A model generated the notes under the pieces. That model ran no database searches. It saw nothing but the letters and a program-made list of their open reading frames with translations, and was not told the DNA's origin. From assembly GCA_025449115.1 (NCBI GenBank), contig JAHLKC010000034.1, positions 186,001 to 250,000 of the forward strand: DNA of 64,000 nucleotides, read 5' to 3'. The position numbers and the translations under genes are program-made. Origin of the DNA: Chytridium lagenaria. Its lineage: Eukaryota > Chytridiomycota > Chytridiomycetes > Chytridiales > Chytridiaceae. Positions 1 to 12,462 of this stretch are shown here, piece by piece; positions within the stretch are counted from its first letter, which is position 1, and each line of letters begins with the position of its first letter.

Positions 1-450
1 TTCACTTCTCTTTCTCTTCTTCCGCCCAGGGAACCTTATTGGGAAAAAACCACCTCTCAGAAGGACTAAAGGAAGAGGAGGAGATGGGTTCAATTTCGTA
101 CGCATACAAGCGTCAATGTTTAGTTATAGTTATTACAGTTTAGGAACAGTTTTTATGTCCCTATGGTTCTGGGTCCTGTTTTTTTCACCGACGGGCACGG
201 TTACAACAGGTTATACAGCCCTTCATTTGGAGGCCAAGGGTGTGGATTTTATCACATTGACAATTCCAACTTGAAGGAGAATTTCGAGGAGGGAAATCAC
301 ACCTTCTTTTTCTCCCCTTTTTAGTTTAACGTGTTCCCTCCTCTCATCCTCCACCTCCCTCCCACTTTCATGCTCTTTTCATTTATTTTATAACCGAAAT
401 GAAATTTAACCTGCAACACCATCTAAAAGTAGGCACAGAGTTCGCCATTT

Positions 451-458
451 TATAAAAA
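451..458 (+). promoter_or_regulatory. TATA box upstream of the first AT-hook-family-like gene
   Basis: A consensus TATAAAAA lies about 100 bp before the ATG at 554. Similar boxes precede other cluster members (near 7764 and 21904), so the family seems to use focused, TATA-type promoters, which in fungi are common in inducible genes. No upstream activator site was recognised. Confidence 0.5.
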
Positions 459-553
459 GGGGCTGCTCATCCCTCCAACCACCTTCAAATCCTAGGCCAG
501 ACTGCTTCAGACATCTGATTTCACCCATTGAATACGAAAAAAAACAAACAATA

Positions 554-1749
554 ATGCTTTCATCCATCAACAACACCTTGGGCTCTGCGCATCCATCTCC
601 TGGGGCCTTTGCCTCAACAGATCCCTCAAAAGCACATACACCGTCCACATTCCTTCCATCGCCATCAGGAGCCATGCAGTTTGACGCAACCGTAGCAGCA
701 TTCACAAGTCTGTTTGCGCTGCAATCTCAACAAGCATCAGCAGCAGCAGCAGCAGCAGCAGCAGCCGCCAACTCTCTTCCTCCTCCAACTCCTTACTTTC
801 AACACTTTGCAGCTGCACAGGGTCTTGCACACCTCCCCAATCTTTCCACACCGACGTATCCCACATGACCATTCCCAACCCTTCCGACCTCTCAATGCTC
901 TTTGGTATTCCAGCTTCAGCTTTCGCATTCCCGCAACCTCACCAATTTACCCCTCAACTTCAAGTCTACCCACCTGCACCCCACGCCCACCAGCACCTCG
1001 AACCCGCAGCAAAGTGGCTCGCAGAGTTCACTGTCGCATCCGCAGGCATGGGCCACAACCAAAACGTCTTTACAGAGTCCTTCCAGTCTTTCCCCCAAAC
1101 CCACTTTGGCACTTCACCTCACACCATCTCCTCTCCCCGCCACACTCCCATCATCCCATCCTCCACTCCCGTCTTTCGCCACCAAACCCCTCAAACACCC
1201 GCCTCCCCTCCACCCACTCCCAGCTCAACCCTTTCCACACAAATCCCTCACATCGTCATCGCCTCTTCCACCTCCAGCGACCACCCTTCCCCAGTCCTCG
1301 ACACCCTCTTTGACTTTTCCGACGCCTCCAGTGACACCTTTAAGCACGAGCCCACCCCCGACGCCCACAACTCCACAGCCTCCCCCTCCCCCTCTCAATC
1401 CAGCGGCGGGTGCTGTAAAGATGAAGGATGCCCGCTCTCCACTCCCACCGGCTTTTACCGCGTGGAATTCGACGCCGTCACCCCAAAGACCCGCGGTCGT
1501 ACGCCACGATGCCGCGAAGTACGTGACGATTCCATCTTTATCGACACATCCTTTTTCGGCGAAACAGTCTTTATCTCTTCTGACGATGAAGACGCGTCTG
1601 ATAATGAGGTCACTGTGAGATCTTCGGTGAAGAGAATCATGGTGCCGAAACCTGAACCCAAGAAAATCGTGTTTAGTTTCTTGAGGTCAAGGAGGAAGGA
1701 GTTTTTGAGAAGCATCGAGACGCCTTTGAAGAATGGATTGGTGTTATGA
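554..1749 (+). CDS. Ser/Pro-rich protein, diverged member of the HREVL-motif family (two frames)
   Basis: Not recognised as a known family. The gene reads in two frames: 554-868 (104 residues, with a poly-Ala run from a CAG repeat) and 865-1749 (294 residues), overlapping at an ATGA. Both parts have the same Ser/Pro/Thr-rich composition, so I treat them as one gene with a one-base frame break near 860. Near the C-terminus, GFYRVEFDAV followed by GRTPRCREV resembles GFVxVVFDGV and DGxAPWHREV of the four genes downstream, and a KTRGRTPR stretch is AT-hook-like but not canonical. An acidic SSDDEDASDNE segment and a basic tail follow. A nuclear, DNA-associated role is an inference from composition. 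The ATG at 554 was chosen because it follows the TATA box. Confidence 0.6.
738..764 (+). repeat. CAG trinucleotide repeat
   Basis: About nine consecutive CAG units. In the frame of the upstream coding part they encode poly-alanine; in the next frame they would encode poly-glutamine. A slippage-prone site. Confidence 0.9.
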
Positions 1750-4700
1750 ATGTTTCTTTAATTCGTTATATCATTGCTCTCCCTTCTTTCATGTAAAAAA
1801 AAAACACCCATAAACATCCGTGTCTTTCATTTTATCTGTTATTTTCTTTAATCTTTTTTAATATCTTCTTTTTAATCCACCCAATATTAGATGTTTTGCA
1901 ATCCTTTTGTGCATAGCCCCTCACACCCACCCCTCTGTCCTCTCTAACGTATATATGCACATGTCCTTTTTTTTAAGAAACCAAAATCAATATAGAATAT
2001 TTCGAAGATGTTTTACAGAATTTTAGAGTATAAGCACAAAAAAAAAAGAAAAGAAAAAAGATTAAAGAAAAAAATATAAAATAAAATTTAACAAACGACA
2101 AAGCCACAATCAGAGCATGGTTACACATTGTGCTTTGTTTCATTTCCTGGAGCACATGTGTTGTACAAGGACCCACAACCCCTTGACTCTTCTATTTTCA
2201 TTTTTTGGTACAAAATAAATATTCTTTTCGGAAGAATATGAACAGGTTTGTCGTTTGTCGTGATGACGGGAACGGGAAATTTTACAACATTTATTATTCA
2301 TCCAATGGGAATATTCCCAGGTGGATTTATATTTTTATTTTATTTATTGATAAGATTCAGCAAGCAACGCTAATGTTGAGCCCTCTTCAGTGGAAATTAA
2401 AAATGAAAAAGGGACTCAGCCGCAACTGCATACGTCTTTGGTCCGATGAGCGACTGAAAGAGTGGGCAAAAGCTATTAAAAGGTGCTTGTGGGGGGGGTG
2501 GTAACGTATCCGGTTTCCTTCATTTTTCTCAGTCACATGTCTCAGAGGAGATAGGACGATAGGACATGTGGTACGCTTTATTAGGAAACAAAGCCCTTGA
2601 TATTAAGAAAAATATACAGAGTTCAATATTTCCGATGCTAAAGTCAAAGAATAATGAAGTGGGGTGTCAATTGACGCTTGAGGTGACGATGCGGTTGCTC
2701 AGCCGTGTGATGTTTGTACATGAACGATATATCAGACTTAGAATAAGTCATCCCATTTCAGTTTGATCAGCTCCTAGGAGCATCCCAAAAGCAAAGTTCT
2801 GAGCTCCGTAGTCTTGATTCCGTGGTTCCGTTGCCAAACACAAAACATATACTCCACAGCTCAGGTGATACCGCCCTTACATCCAGGTTGAGGCGTCTTT
2901 GCTTTCACAGAATGTTCAAAGTTTTTTATATCACCATGACTTTGAGACCGCGGATGGAAAACATTGAGTTTATTTCATTTACGGTGCACGTGTTGTGCTT
3001 TTTCATCTCGCATCGGCGAAGTAGCTGTGGAGAAGCCTTTGGCTTAATGCGTTTTGCGTGTCTGGTGCTGGGCAAACTGGTGTCTATCTCAAATACGTTT
3101 TCATATGTCGGTGGCTTTCTAATTTTATTTATCAGAAACTCCAATGGCTTTCATTGCTTCTTTAATCTTTGCATATCTTTTTTCGTTTTTGTTGTGACAT
3201 CTCACATAACCACGACCGGCAAGAACGGACCGGAGTAAAACGTAAACCCGTCCTGGATAAGGACGACAACCCCGCCAAACTCTCTTTCTTGTAAGCTTTA
3301 TCACTTCATGTTTTCATAAATCATTTTATTTATCCTTCCTTAATTTAAGTGACCTTTTAAATCGTGTTTGTTACCTTACTTAGCCGCTTATGTGTCACAT
3401 CTTCTTTCGGTTCACGATCATCCTCGTCATTATCCTCGCATATTACAACTGGAGTCTGCAGACCGCGCGGTTCGCTCCTGTGTCGGATGATGCTTGGTTT
3501 GATGTGGTTCTTCTTTTGCGATTTTTATGGACATCAATTAATGCCCATTTACTTTTTTAGGGATCCCTCATATATCACCCTTTTTCGTGCTTGCTTGTGC
3601 CCTTGACTTAGCCTTTTGACATCCTGATATTCTTTTACTCTTTTCTTGATCTTTTCATTTTTTTCCCAATTTTTATTACTTTTTATTATCTCAGTTATGT
3701 TTATATTCGGTTTTGCTCTTTTTCATATCTATTCTTTTAATATTTTTACTGGTTTTCGCCTGCACCTTTGCGCTTGCTCATGGTTTTTACTTAGCCGCGT
3801 CTAAATTTGGACATCTCTATTTTTTTATTACCCCACTTTTTTTCTTAACCTCCATTTTTCGTTTATCGTCTATCCTCTTTTTGACGCTTCCTTTTTTTCT
3901 TTTTTATCTCTTTTTTCGTTTTCACTTTTTTCTGTTCTAGTTCCTGTCATTTTCTTTTATTTTGCAACTTTTATAGTTCTACCTTTTAAACCATCTCAAC
4001 TCCAAAGGCTGAGTACGCGCACAGTATTGCAATGACGCCTAAGTTTCCTCTTCGAGAGAACTGCAGGCTAAGTCGTCAAGATCCACGGCTGCCTGTCGCT
4101 TTCATGGAAGCCCGTTAGGGCTCTTTGAACATATCTTTTCGTTAATGCTGTGATGCTTTTCGTACGTTGTCATCATCTTAACGTTTTGTCCCTGCATCCC
4201 GTCAGCGAGCTCATTTTCATCGGAAGGCTGAGTATGCGCAAAGTAGTATGATTTGGAGATTTTGATTCCTGGCGATCCCGTCGCGGAAGCCTAACATCCC
4301 ACTTAACTCGAAAATGATCCATTGAATTGACGACATGCACCAAATAGGAATCGCATTTCTAAACACCCTTGCGGTGAGTAGTAAGTGTCATTCTATGGAC
4401 TGGGTGACCGTTCTCTCATGCCTTCGTTGTGCTTTACACCCTTTGATCCGCCGTAAAAACTGGTCACGATATCTTTCACACCCGCGGCCGGTGATCTTAT
4501 AATCATATTGTCCATGAGATCATTCGCGAGCCGACAGAACCAAGCCACGTTATGGTGTTCGTCCATGGCTACATTTTGATCAACGGTAATTACATCATGT
4601 TTAATGTCTATGTCAATGCTTCTGTCGACGTTGAGAGCCCGATTGATACAAAGCAAGAAAGGGACGATGGGGCGTTAATATGGTATTGATCTATCCAGGG

Positions 4701-5156
4701 GCTCCTTTCTCATGGCTCCGTCATCATCGTTTGCTAAACTCTGCCATGTTATATGTTTGTCTTGATGCGTGCTCATTGTCTGTCTTGCTGTTGCCCATTC
4801 TCTCTATATTCCGGGACTCCTTTAATTTCTCATGGTCCCGGCATCATCGGTCGCCAATTATATATCTGTCTTGTACGTACACATTTTCTTCATAGTTTAC
4901 ACCCTTGGAGCCAAAGCAGTGGAAGCTGATCGAATGGTGTCCTTACAAACAAAGTTGAGGACCGCGGCACGTCAGATCCGACCCATTTTGGGCTGCTTTT
5001 TTTTTTTTTTTTTGAGGACCCTACTATTTAATCAATCAGCGCAGTCACTGTTAGATACCTTCACGCCCCATTACAACTAATACAAACATAACTCCAAGCC
5101 ACCATTGTGATTAAAGTATTATAGTTTTATTGTAAGAAATAAGGGTATACATTAGA
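1750..5156. other. Long intergenic stretch without a supported gene
   Basis: T-rich and A-rich DNA. Open frames here are short, biased to Phe/Leu/Ser by T-rich composition, lack recognisable motifs and are not supported by splice sites. A diverged direct repeat lies at 4696-4880, and a related phrase (ggctgagtacgcgca / ggctgagtatgcgca) occurs near 4009 and 4223. It may be decayed repetitive DNA. Confidence 0.6.
4696..4880. repeat. Diverged two-copy direct repeat
   Basis: A segment starting GGGGCTCCTTTCTCATGG near 4697 and ending near TTTGTCTTG is repeated from about 4812 (GGGACTCCTTTAATTTCTCATGG ... CTGTCTTG). The unit is roughly 115 bp with small indels. Seen directly; origin unknown. Confidence 0.6.
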
Positions 5157-5950
5157 TTATTGCTCTTCGTCCGATTTCGGAAGTGCATCCGCATCAATCA
5201 GCACTTCTCGATGGTAAGGGGTTTCCCCATCACCACAGAACTGGTCAAACACAACATTGACGAATCCACCGGGAGCGGGTTGACGGGGTTGTTTTGGGGG
5301 ACGCCCACGACGACGACCGATGAGGGTGCCGGATTTCACTGTGGGCCGTTTTGCGATTTGAGGTGGGGTTTGGGTGCGATGGAGGGTCGACGGGGAGGGT
5401 TGAAGGGAGGGGGAGGGTTGAGGGGAGGCGGAGGGATGTTCGGTTGGGGAGGATGGGAGGATGATGGGTGGAGTTGGTGTGTAAGGACCTGTGGAGATGG
5501 TGATGGCTGGATTGAAGGGGGTGGAGAGGGGAAAATCGAAGGGGATCGGGGAAAAGATGGTTGCGAATTCTGGGTCTAGGGAGATGTCGATGGATGAAAT
5601 GGATGTGGATGCGGTTGTGGGGATGGATGTGGTGGGAGGTTGTTGAGTGGTGGTGGTGGTGATGCTGGGTTCGCTGTTATCGATGTCCAAGCACAAGGGT
5701 TGTATGTTGAGCCATGCATCGGCCATGTCGTCAGTATCGCAAGCGTGAAATCTGAATCGCAGAGACTCCAGGCGGGGGAGGCGGCGATGGGACGGGAAGT
5801 TAAGGGAAGATTTGCGTTAAGGTGGACGGTTGCGGTGCTTGAGATGGAGGAGAAAGGGGATGGAGGAGTCGAGAAAAAGTCAATGTCGAAAACGGATGAA
5901 CTGAACAGCGTAGTTTCGTCGTCCAGAGGAGCAGAGAACGAGGTGTTCAT
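5157..5950 (-). CDS. AT-hook/HREVL-family protein (member 2)
   Basis: Member of the cluster family; function unknown. The N-terminal part is Ser/Thr/Pro-rich and contains an FDIDFFSTPPSPF block and, after a frame change near 5740, DDMADAWLNIQPL. Two similar blocks recur in the gene at 21993. The C-terminal module is complete: PTVKSGTLIG, a canonical AT-hook (RRRGRPPK), GFVNVVFDQF, DGETPYHREVL and a short acidic end. AT-hooks bind the minor groove of AT-rich DNA, so a chromatin or transcription role is likely but inferred. The frame change falls at a TTT run, where one extra T would make one continuous frame. ATG at 5950 chosen as the first in-frame ATG before the conserved block. It is the only member of the family on the minus strand. 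Confidence 0.75.
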
Positions 5951-7812
5951 TTGTAGCGTGGAGAGCAAAATCGTTTTAATAGATGAGGGGATGCAGTGAG
6001 CTATCTGGGTTTTAACGACAGGACCTCGGATGCTTGCTGCTGCAGGAGGCGAGAGGGTTGCGGCTGATGTATCCGTTCAAGACAAAGAAGTAGGGCTAAA
6101 GGGGCGGGATCAAAAGAATGCAATCGATCGAGATGGTATAACAATGACAGTGGGAAATGAAATTGCGTAACGTAATCAAGGGGCATATGAAACATGTGTA
6201 ACATAGTACATCCCAAAAAGGTTAAAATGACCATGCTGTCCCAGCGGTTCTTGTCTTTTTACTCCGTTCCAACGGATCACAAATGAGCTGTTACACAATA
6301 GCGGAAGGGTGAGGGACATGAGGGTTGACTAAAAAAACACACACATTTAAAAAGTTTATTCTCCATATCTATTAATAATGATGATAATCCACAAAAGACA
6401 TGTCTCAGAATTAGCTACTTTACCCATTTATTTCATGTGGAAAATAAAAAGTATACTTGCTGGAAAATATCTCACTTTCACTATTATTTGTAGGTACATA
6501 TAGGTATGAACCGTGGGAGGTGTCCAAGGAGTTGAAAAAACATAATAGAGTTTAGAACACAGCAGAGCAGCCCCACGGCATGGGTAAATATTAGACCCTA
6601 AAGTTAATTATGATGACAAAGCGCAGCTTGTATTACTCTTAAACGGAACGTCGGAACTCGGAGCTTCAAAAGCGCATTGCCAAGACTTTGGGAGTGCTTG
6701 TAATCTGTGACACCCACAAAAATACCGGGCTCAAAATGACGTTTCAGTACACGAGTTACATTTACTATTACTAATAATTGGAATGAGACCATGGAGAATG
6801 GGATGGAAACTAAAGGGGCATAGGATGGAAAAGCGACAACTTATTACGGATGAGGCTGATGGGCTTCAGGTAGTTGGTTCAGATACCGGTAGGATATGGA
6901 TCATTCTCCGAATCATTTAGAGCTAGAATTATTTATATTAGCAACAAACAAATAATCAAGACGATAAGTTTCTGCCTTTAAAAAAGCTGTGGACTTTTCA
7001 ATGCCTGTTTTTTCTTGACGATGACGGAAGAGAATGAGCCCATCTCTTGAACGTTTTGCAAGTTATTTTGGTTATAAAAGAGCAATTTTGAGTGGTTGTA
7101 AATGTAATGGATAAGAACAGACAGACTAGAATCTGAACCATACGGTCTTTGGATCTTTTGGGTGCTTGGCTGAGTTTACTATTATACTTTGCCAAGTATT
7201 ACGTAGCGATTGCGCAGCTGTTATAATACTTTGTGTGACGGTTGTTTTTTCAGCCTTTTTCTATAAAGTACTATTAATTGTTTATTTGTTTTTTGATCCC
7301 GCCGTAGAAAACCCCCGCAGAAATTAAGGATGGACGGTGGCTCGTATGATTAACGTCATTTACGTCAATTTCTGTAGGTGCTTGCTTGTCTTTTATTATT
7401 CCTGGAACTTATGTCATCAACCGCACCTTAGGAGCCAAAGGTAACTGAAGTTGCCGTGAGTCCTATCGCAGGTCTTCAAATACAATCGGTTTTTTAAGGT
7501 AAGTAATTGAACCCACCATTTTAACACAACTCTCACGACCATCGGAGTCTGAAGTAAATCTCTGCTCCCAGCGAGAAGATCTAAATTTTCTTGGCTAATG
7601 AGACATCCCCCAAAGCCTGCTCGAGCTACCTACTCTGCCATCCCGCCCACGCCAGAAAAGGTGTGTTTTTTTTTTTAAAAATAAAAAAGCATAAAAAAAA
7701 AAAGAAAGAAAGAACGAAGAAGTCTAAAAGAACACAAGAGAAAAGAATCGGGTCGATTTGGAAACTATAAATAATCACCGATGACGGCCTTGCTGGTCTC
7801 TTTCAATACAGC
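5951..7812. other. Intergenic region between divergently transcribed family members
   Basis: About 1.86 kb between the minus-strand member 2 and the plus-strand member 3, so it should hold both promoters. A TATA-like TATAAATAA lies near 7764, about 45 bp before the ATG at 7813. No gene is supported. Confidence 0.5.
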
Positions 7813-9472
7813 ATGGAAGAAGGGGGCAAAGACAACCGCAAGTCAGACGGGGACCTGCAAGAAGAGATGATGATGAATTTGCTTCTCTCCAATACCAGCC
7901 GTTCCATCTCCCCAACTCGTGAAAGAGCAACCTCGACAACAGCAGAGGTCGAAAAGTCGTCCACGAGTTTAACGGGTCCAATGGCTTGGATGCAGGGCGC
8001 AGAATATAATCATCAGAACCTAAGACTGAATAATGACGCAGCCAACGTCGGACAGCCCTTGATGACGACGGGGTTTACAGGGATCTATAACGGCAGATCA
8101 GGTCCGGTTACATCATTTTCGTTTTTGCCGCAAAGGGACGAAGGGATGAATGTCCGGACATTCAGTGTAGAGACGACTGTGCCTACAGTAACAAGAGGGC
8201 TACAGGCGATGCAAACCGAGGCGGTGCACTCGCTGCAATCCTTTTTTCCGCAGCAAACACCGCAGCAAATACAGACTACACTGGCATCAACGTTTCCGGA
8301 GAATTCGCAATTCCATCTTCAACAAAACTCTTCTATACCCCCGCCCTTGCAAACTAATGCACCCTACTCCTTTCCACTGCTTCAAGAAGGGGTGCATGTC
8401 GATCCTTTCTCCTTTTCCCATCTTCCCAGCGATAGCGGCGCAACAGCTGTATCTCGGCAGCTTCAGCAACAGCAACATTCCCCTGTGAGAAACTTTCAAC
8501 GTCCGACACCTCCTTCAATTGCCTTGACGGAGCCGTCATCGCTAGACTTTTATGCAGCCTTCAACAGTTCACCCTCCACTGATACCATCGGACAATTGGG
8601 AGGTCCTTCTGATAACTTATTGCAAAGTATTCCTACCATAGCTCCTCTTCCTGCCTACCCGACTCCCGTGGCCGCACAGTCCTCCTCACAAGCTCATACA
8701 CCTTCATCATCTTCCCCAATAAGGCTAACACCCCCCATATTTAACCAAAACCCGGCAGATACCTCTCTCGAGTCTTTTTTAGATAATTCAAAAACATACC
8801 CCCATTTGTTTTACAACCAACCCTCATCTGCCGTCACCGCTTTCCCTCACTCAACTGCCCTACCCCCGTCCTCGTACTCTGATCCATCACAGTATGGAAG
8901 TACATCTTCTTCTCTATCTGCATTTTGGCCAACTTTGGATGTAAATACAATGTCCACCGTATCATCATCATCTTTACAAAATCAACCTTTCCAACATCCT
9001 TCCCAAATACCTCTTTTCGACCAAGGCCTGCCACCCCTCGCTCCCTCCCTCCCAAAACGCTCCATCTCCCCAACCTCGACCACCGTCCCTCGCAAACGCT
9101 CCACTGAATCCCCCACCAAACCCCGTTCCCATTCCCTCTCTATCCCTCGTTACAAAGTCCGCCAAGCCGCCAATCCTAACTTTACGGTCGCCCCCACGAA
9201 AACCTCGGTCCGTACGCCAACACCCCCTCTCTCACAACCGGCGGTACGACCGGTGAGGTTAGGAAAAAGCCGACGGTAAAATCCGGATTGATCATTGGAC
9301 GTCGAGAGGACGACCGAGGAGTCGAACGACCGTGTCGCCGCCAGCTGGGGCGATTGGGTTTGTGAATATCGTGTTTGATGGGGTTGGACAGGATGGGAAG
9401 GCACCATGGCATCGAGAGGTTTTGGTTGAAGCTGGCGCAAGTTCAAGTGAGGAGCAAGGGGAGACTGGATAA
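7813..9472 (+). CDS. AT-hook/HREVL-family protein (member 3), Gln/Ser/Pro-rich
   Basis: About 550 residues, function unknown. The long N-terminal part is low complexity (Gln, Ser, Pro, Thr) and contains YSFPLLQEG followed by PFSF, matching YSYPMLQEA of members 4 and 5. The first frame stops at 9279, but the conserved module continues in other frames to a TAA at 9470-9472: KKPTVKSGLIIGRR, then an AT-hook RGRPRSR, GFVNIVFDGV, DGKAPWHREVL and an acidic GASSSEEQGE tail. Two one-base frame breaks (about 9260 and 9303) must be crossed. Because the module after the stop is conserved with its neighbours, I take the stop as artefactual or recent. The arrangement resembles a transcription factor: activation-like region, DNA-binding hook, C-terminal module. 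That role is inference. Confidence 0.75.
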
Positions 9473-10712
9473 GAAGCGAGAGAATGGGGCGGAGGGCAAA
9501 GAGAAGGGAAATGGGATGTTGGGGAGAAGCGTGAGAAGGAATGAGAGGTCGATGGCCGAGGATCGGCGATGGAAGCAAAACGACAGGTTGGAATGAAAAA
9601 ACATTGTGGGATCAAGCATAGACAAATAACGAATTAGAGTGAGTTGAAAAATACAAGGAGGGAGAAACATGAAGTTTTAAAAAGCCATGTACACACTCAA
9701 TGGGATGTGATGGGAGATGATAGAGTTGATCATGGAGTTATGTATACTGGGATATCTGTGATGATAACCCAACGCCCAGAAATATATTACTCTTATACTT
9801 CTACCTTTTTTACCTTCAGTCTCAGGTCCGCGGTGTCTGTAACTTTCGTAATCCTTCTTGGCAGCCGGAAGATATCCATACCACTGAATCCATCTATCGC
9901 CGCCATCTTTGTTCCTCTTTCCATTTCATTACCAATCATCATTCGTTTAAATACCGTCAATATACTATTTCTCATGCACCAAATTGACGCTATTACTTAT
10001 TCTCTTTTTATCGACATTGCGGGAAAAAGACTCTTGTTCCATTACCGACCATGTCTTAATTCCTCAAAGTAGTTTTATTCTTAGATTTTTTGAATTTTAC
10101 GAAGTCCCATCTGTATATGGTAATTGTACCAAATTTCCTTAAAAAGACAACAAGCACCTTGTTCCACACAAGGATTACTCAGCCTAGTCTCGGCTCGGCC
10201 GGACTAAAATAATTGTCATCGACGTGAGTCATTGATGACTGGGATAACTCCCAAGCCCCTTTCACACCTGTTCCCATGCACCTGACTGCAAACATGCGCA
10301 TATTTATTAAGAGGCGGCCAGGGCCTGTCTCTCCTTAAAAAACGGGTGAGAAATCAGCATGTGAAAGGTGAGGGTGTTAAAAAAAAGGGAAAGGAGGTGA
10401 TGATATTATTATGGTAACTTTCAGGGAACAAAGGATATAAAAAAAAGTAAACACAGAAATACGTCTTCATTTGTACATTTTGGAACGTCACTTGAAAAGA
10501 CCTTGAACTAATATAGTAAAACCTCTTACATCATACTACAACGCGCGGCTGTTTAACAATCGTTCAGGTATTAGATCTTAACAGGGCGTATCCACGGCAG
10601 ATACTGGTCCGAAAGGTGTGGTTTAAAGATTTATCTTTTTTTTTTTGTTGGAACTTCGGTCATCAAAGACAGCCCTGAATTAAAGAATTGTTGCTGGGAT
10701 AAGGTAGTGATC
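9473..10712. other. Intergenic region upstream of member 4
   Basis: No supported gene. A 142-codon open frame at 9644-10072 has no motif, repeat or splice support and looks spurious. The last 170 bp (10540-10712) are shared with the region before member 5, including a nearly identical 29-bp block at 10584-10612. Confidence 0.5.
10584..10612 (+). promoter_or_regulatory. Conserved upstream block shared by members 4 and 5
   Basis: GGGCGTATCCACGGC followed by a similar CTGGTCCGA stretch occurs here and at 13561-13589, at comparable distances from the coding region (about 130 and 80 bp). It is more conserved than its surroundings and could be a shared regulatory element or part of a 5' UTR. Confidence 0.4.
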
Positions 10713-12462
10713 ATGGGAAGGTCAGGTCTCGGCGCCAATACGGCCGAAGGCGGTCCATCAGACTCAAGCAAATTGAGGGTACCGCGAAGGACATCTTCAG
10801 CGCCAAGTCCTCATCAAGCATTGGATCCTTCTTTAAATGTGGATGACGGGCAACCAAGCTTGGGAAGAGTAACTCAGCCGTCGAGGTCAGAGTCGCCATA
10901 TTCTTATCCTATGCTTCAAGAGGCGGTGGATGCAGCTGCTTTTTCCTATGGTAGCATATCTGGTCATGGCGGTTTGATGAGGGGAGGAGAGTGGCAGCAG
11001 CAAAGGTATTTGCATGGAAGGATAGTTCAGGACTCGGCAACTTCATTAAGCTCCTGGCAGCCGACGCAGCCTCCATCATCAAATGCATTGGATACCCTGA
11101 GAACTCCGTCATCCATAGCAATAGGTGGTAGTGAGCAGCTGGAGCCACCCAACCTTCGCTTGCAGAGGAATCCCGATACCCATTTCCCCTTCCACATCCC
11201 TCCTCATCATCCAAACCCTAACTCGACCACTCATCCTCACCATACATTTCCCACACATCCAAACACTCAAGCCTCAGCAATATTACATTCCCACGTTTCT
11301 CCTGGTCCACGGTCTGCTTTGACAGTTGCACCATTGCCTGCGCCATGGAATTTAAACCCTTCATCAAACTTCTCGACTTTTGCTTCGACGCCATCAATAT
11401 TACATCAACATCATCATCTGCCGCTGGAAACGAGAATATGCTGAGTCGTGGGAATCCAAGCCAATATCCAACAAACCGTCCAAAACCCTCGATCCGGAAG
11501 ATCACAGCCAAGTACGGACGATAACGCTGATTTCACACCTCACACTTCTGTGCCGTATTCGCATCACCCCATTGCTCTACACCAAGGCAACTTATCTCAC
11601 ACAACTTCTCGTCAACAGAAGAAGCAAGAGGCGGCTCGGACACACTTTGGGGAGGATCTCATTACAACACAAACCATGAAACTTTATCAATAATACAGAA
11701 CCACAGTCCTTCACACCAAACGCACCCTGAATTCTCTCCTTTCACGAGGTATTCACCCTATGCTGCCTCACAACGCCCCAACTCTCAAAGTTTTCCAGAC
11801 CTGGTTTCCCACCTTCCGGTTCCTTGGATCAGGAACGCTCACCGGACTTCCAGGAAAACACCGTTTTTTACCAACAATTCCATCTCATTACCAACCCAGA
11901 CATATTTGCAGAAAAGAGAAGTTTTAATGCGGTGTTGGCCAAAGATTTCAGTTTATCGCAGACTGAATCATCAATAACACTGGAACCTTCTTCTGGTCTA
12001 TCGCAAGAGATAAAATTGCCCGCACGGCTCAATTCACCTTCAAGCGACCCAGGTCTCCACCTCTCGCTCCATCCCCATCCAAACGCACTCTCGCCCAACC
12101 TTCAAAACCACCCCGAAAACGATCCACCAAATCCCCATCCCCACTAAACCAAGACCAAACCAAACGGCCTCGTCAACGGTCAACGGCTTCCGCATCCCCA
12201 GTATCAACGTCATCGGATCAAGCAGTGGAAGCGCCAAAGAAGATCCGACGTACGAAACTGCCGACGGTGAAATCGGGGAGGATTGTGGGACTTCCGAGGG
12301 GTCGACCGAGGATTCGTGAAAATTCGTGCGGGTGGGGAGTTGGGGTTTGTGAGTGTTGTGTTTGATGGGGTTAGAGCGGATGGAACGGCGCCGTGGCATC
12401 GGGAGGTGTTGATGGCAGAAGGTGGGGAGAGTGTTGGGGAAGGAGACGAGGAAGATGACTAA
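10713..12462 (+). CDS. AT-hook/HREVL-family protein (member 4), frame-broken
   Basis: ATG at 10713 starts a Ser/Pro-rich protein with the block YSYPMLQEAVDAAAFSY at about 10900-10950, strongly conserved with member 5. The middle (11440-12100) needs several frame changes. The C-terminal module lies at about 12235-12462: KLPTVKSGRIVG, AT-hook PRGRPRIR, GFVSVVFDGV, DGTAPWHREVL and an acidic EGDEEDD tail ending at TAA 12460-12462. A frame break inside the module (near 12330) sits in a GGGTGGGG run, where one added G keeps the module open. It could be a pseudogene or an intact gene with sequencing errors. Copy B of the duplication is its closest relative in the window. Confidence 0.65.

Larger units (their letters stand above)
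10540..12462 (+). repeat. Tandem segmental duplication, copy A
   Basis: The stretch from the ACGCGCGGCTG phrase near 10540, through GGGCGTATCCACGGC at 10584, a poly-T/TTGGAA block and the whole coding region to about 12462, recurs in the same order at 13509-15518. Both copies carry the same YSYPMLQEAVDAAAFSY block and the same C-terminal module. Divergence is appreciable, so the duplication is not very recent. Confidence 0.8.

Noticed and set aside
865..868. ATGA overlap between two frames as programmed frameshift or coupled translation
   Set aside because: No slippery heptamer or downstream structure is apparent, and one-base breaks occur across the window in unrelated genes, so a sequencing indel or ordinary mutation is simpler.
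714..1618. Long Pro/His-rich frames antiparallel or shifted to member 1
   Set aside because: They arise from the C-rich Ser/Pro coding sequence read in other frames.
3364..3940. Open frames with membrane-like Phe/Leu/Ile stretches
   Set aside because: The DNA is simply T-rich; no start context, splice sites or conserved motif.
4393..4656. 87-codon minus-strand open frame
   Set aside because: Single short frame without recognisable features or support.
9644..10072. 142-codon open frame
   Set aside because: No motif or compositional match to coding neighbours; lies in AT-rich spacer.
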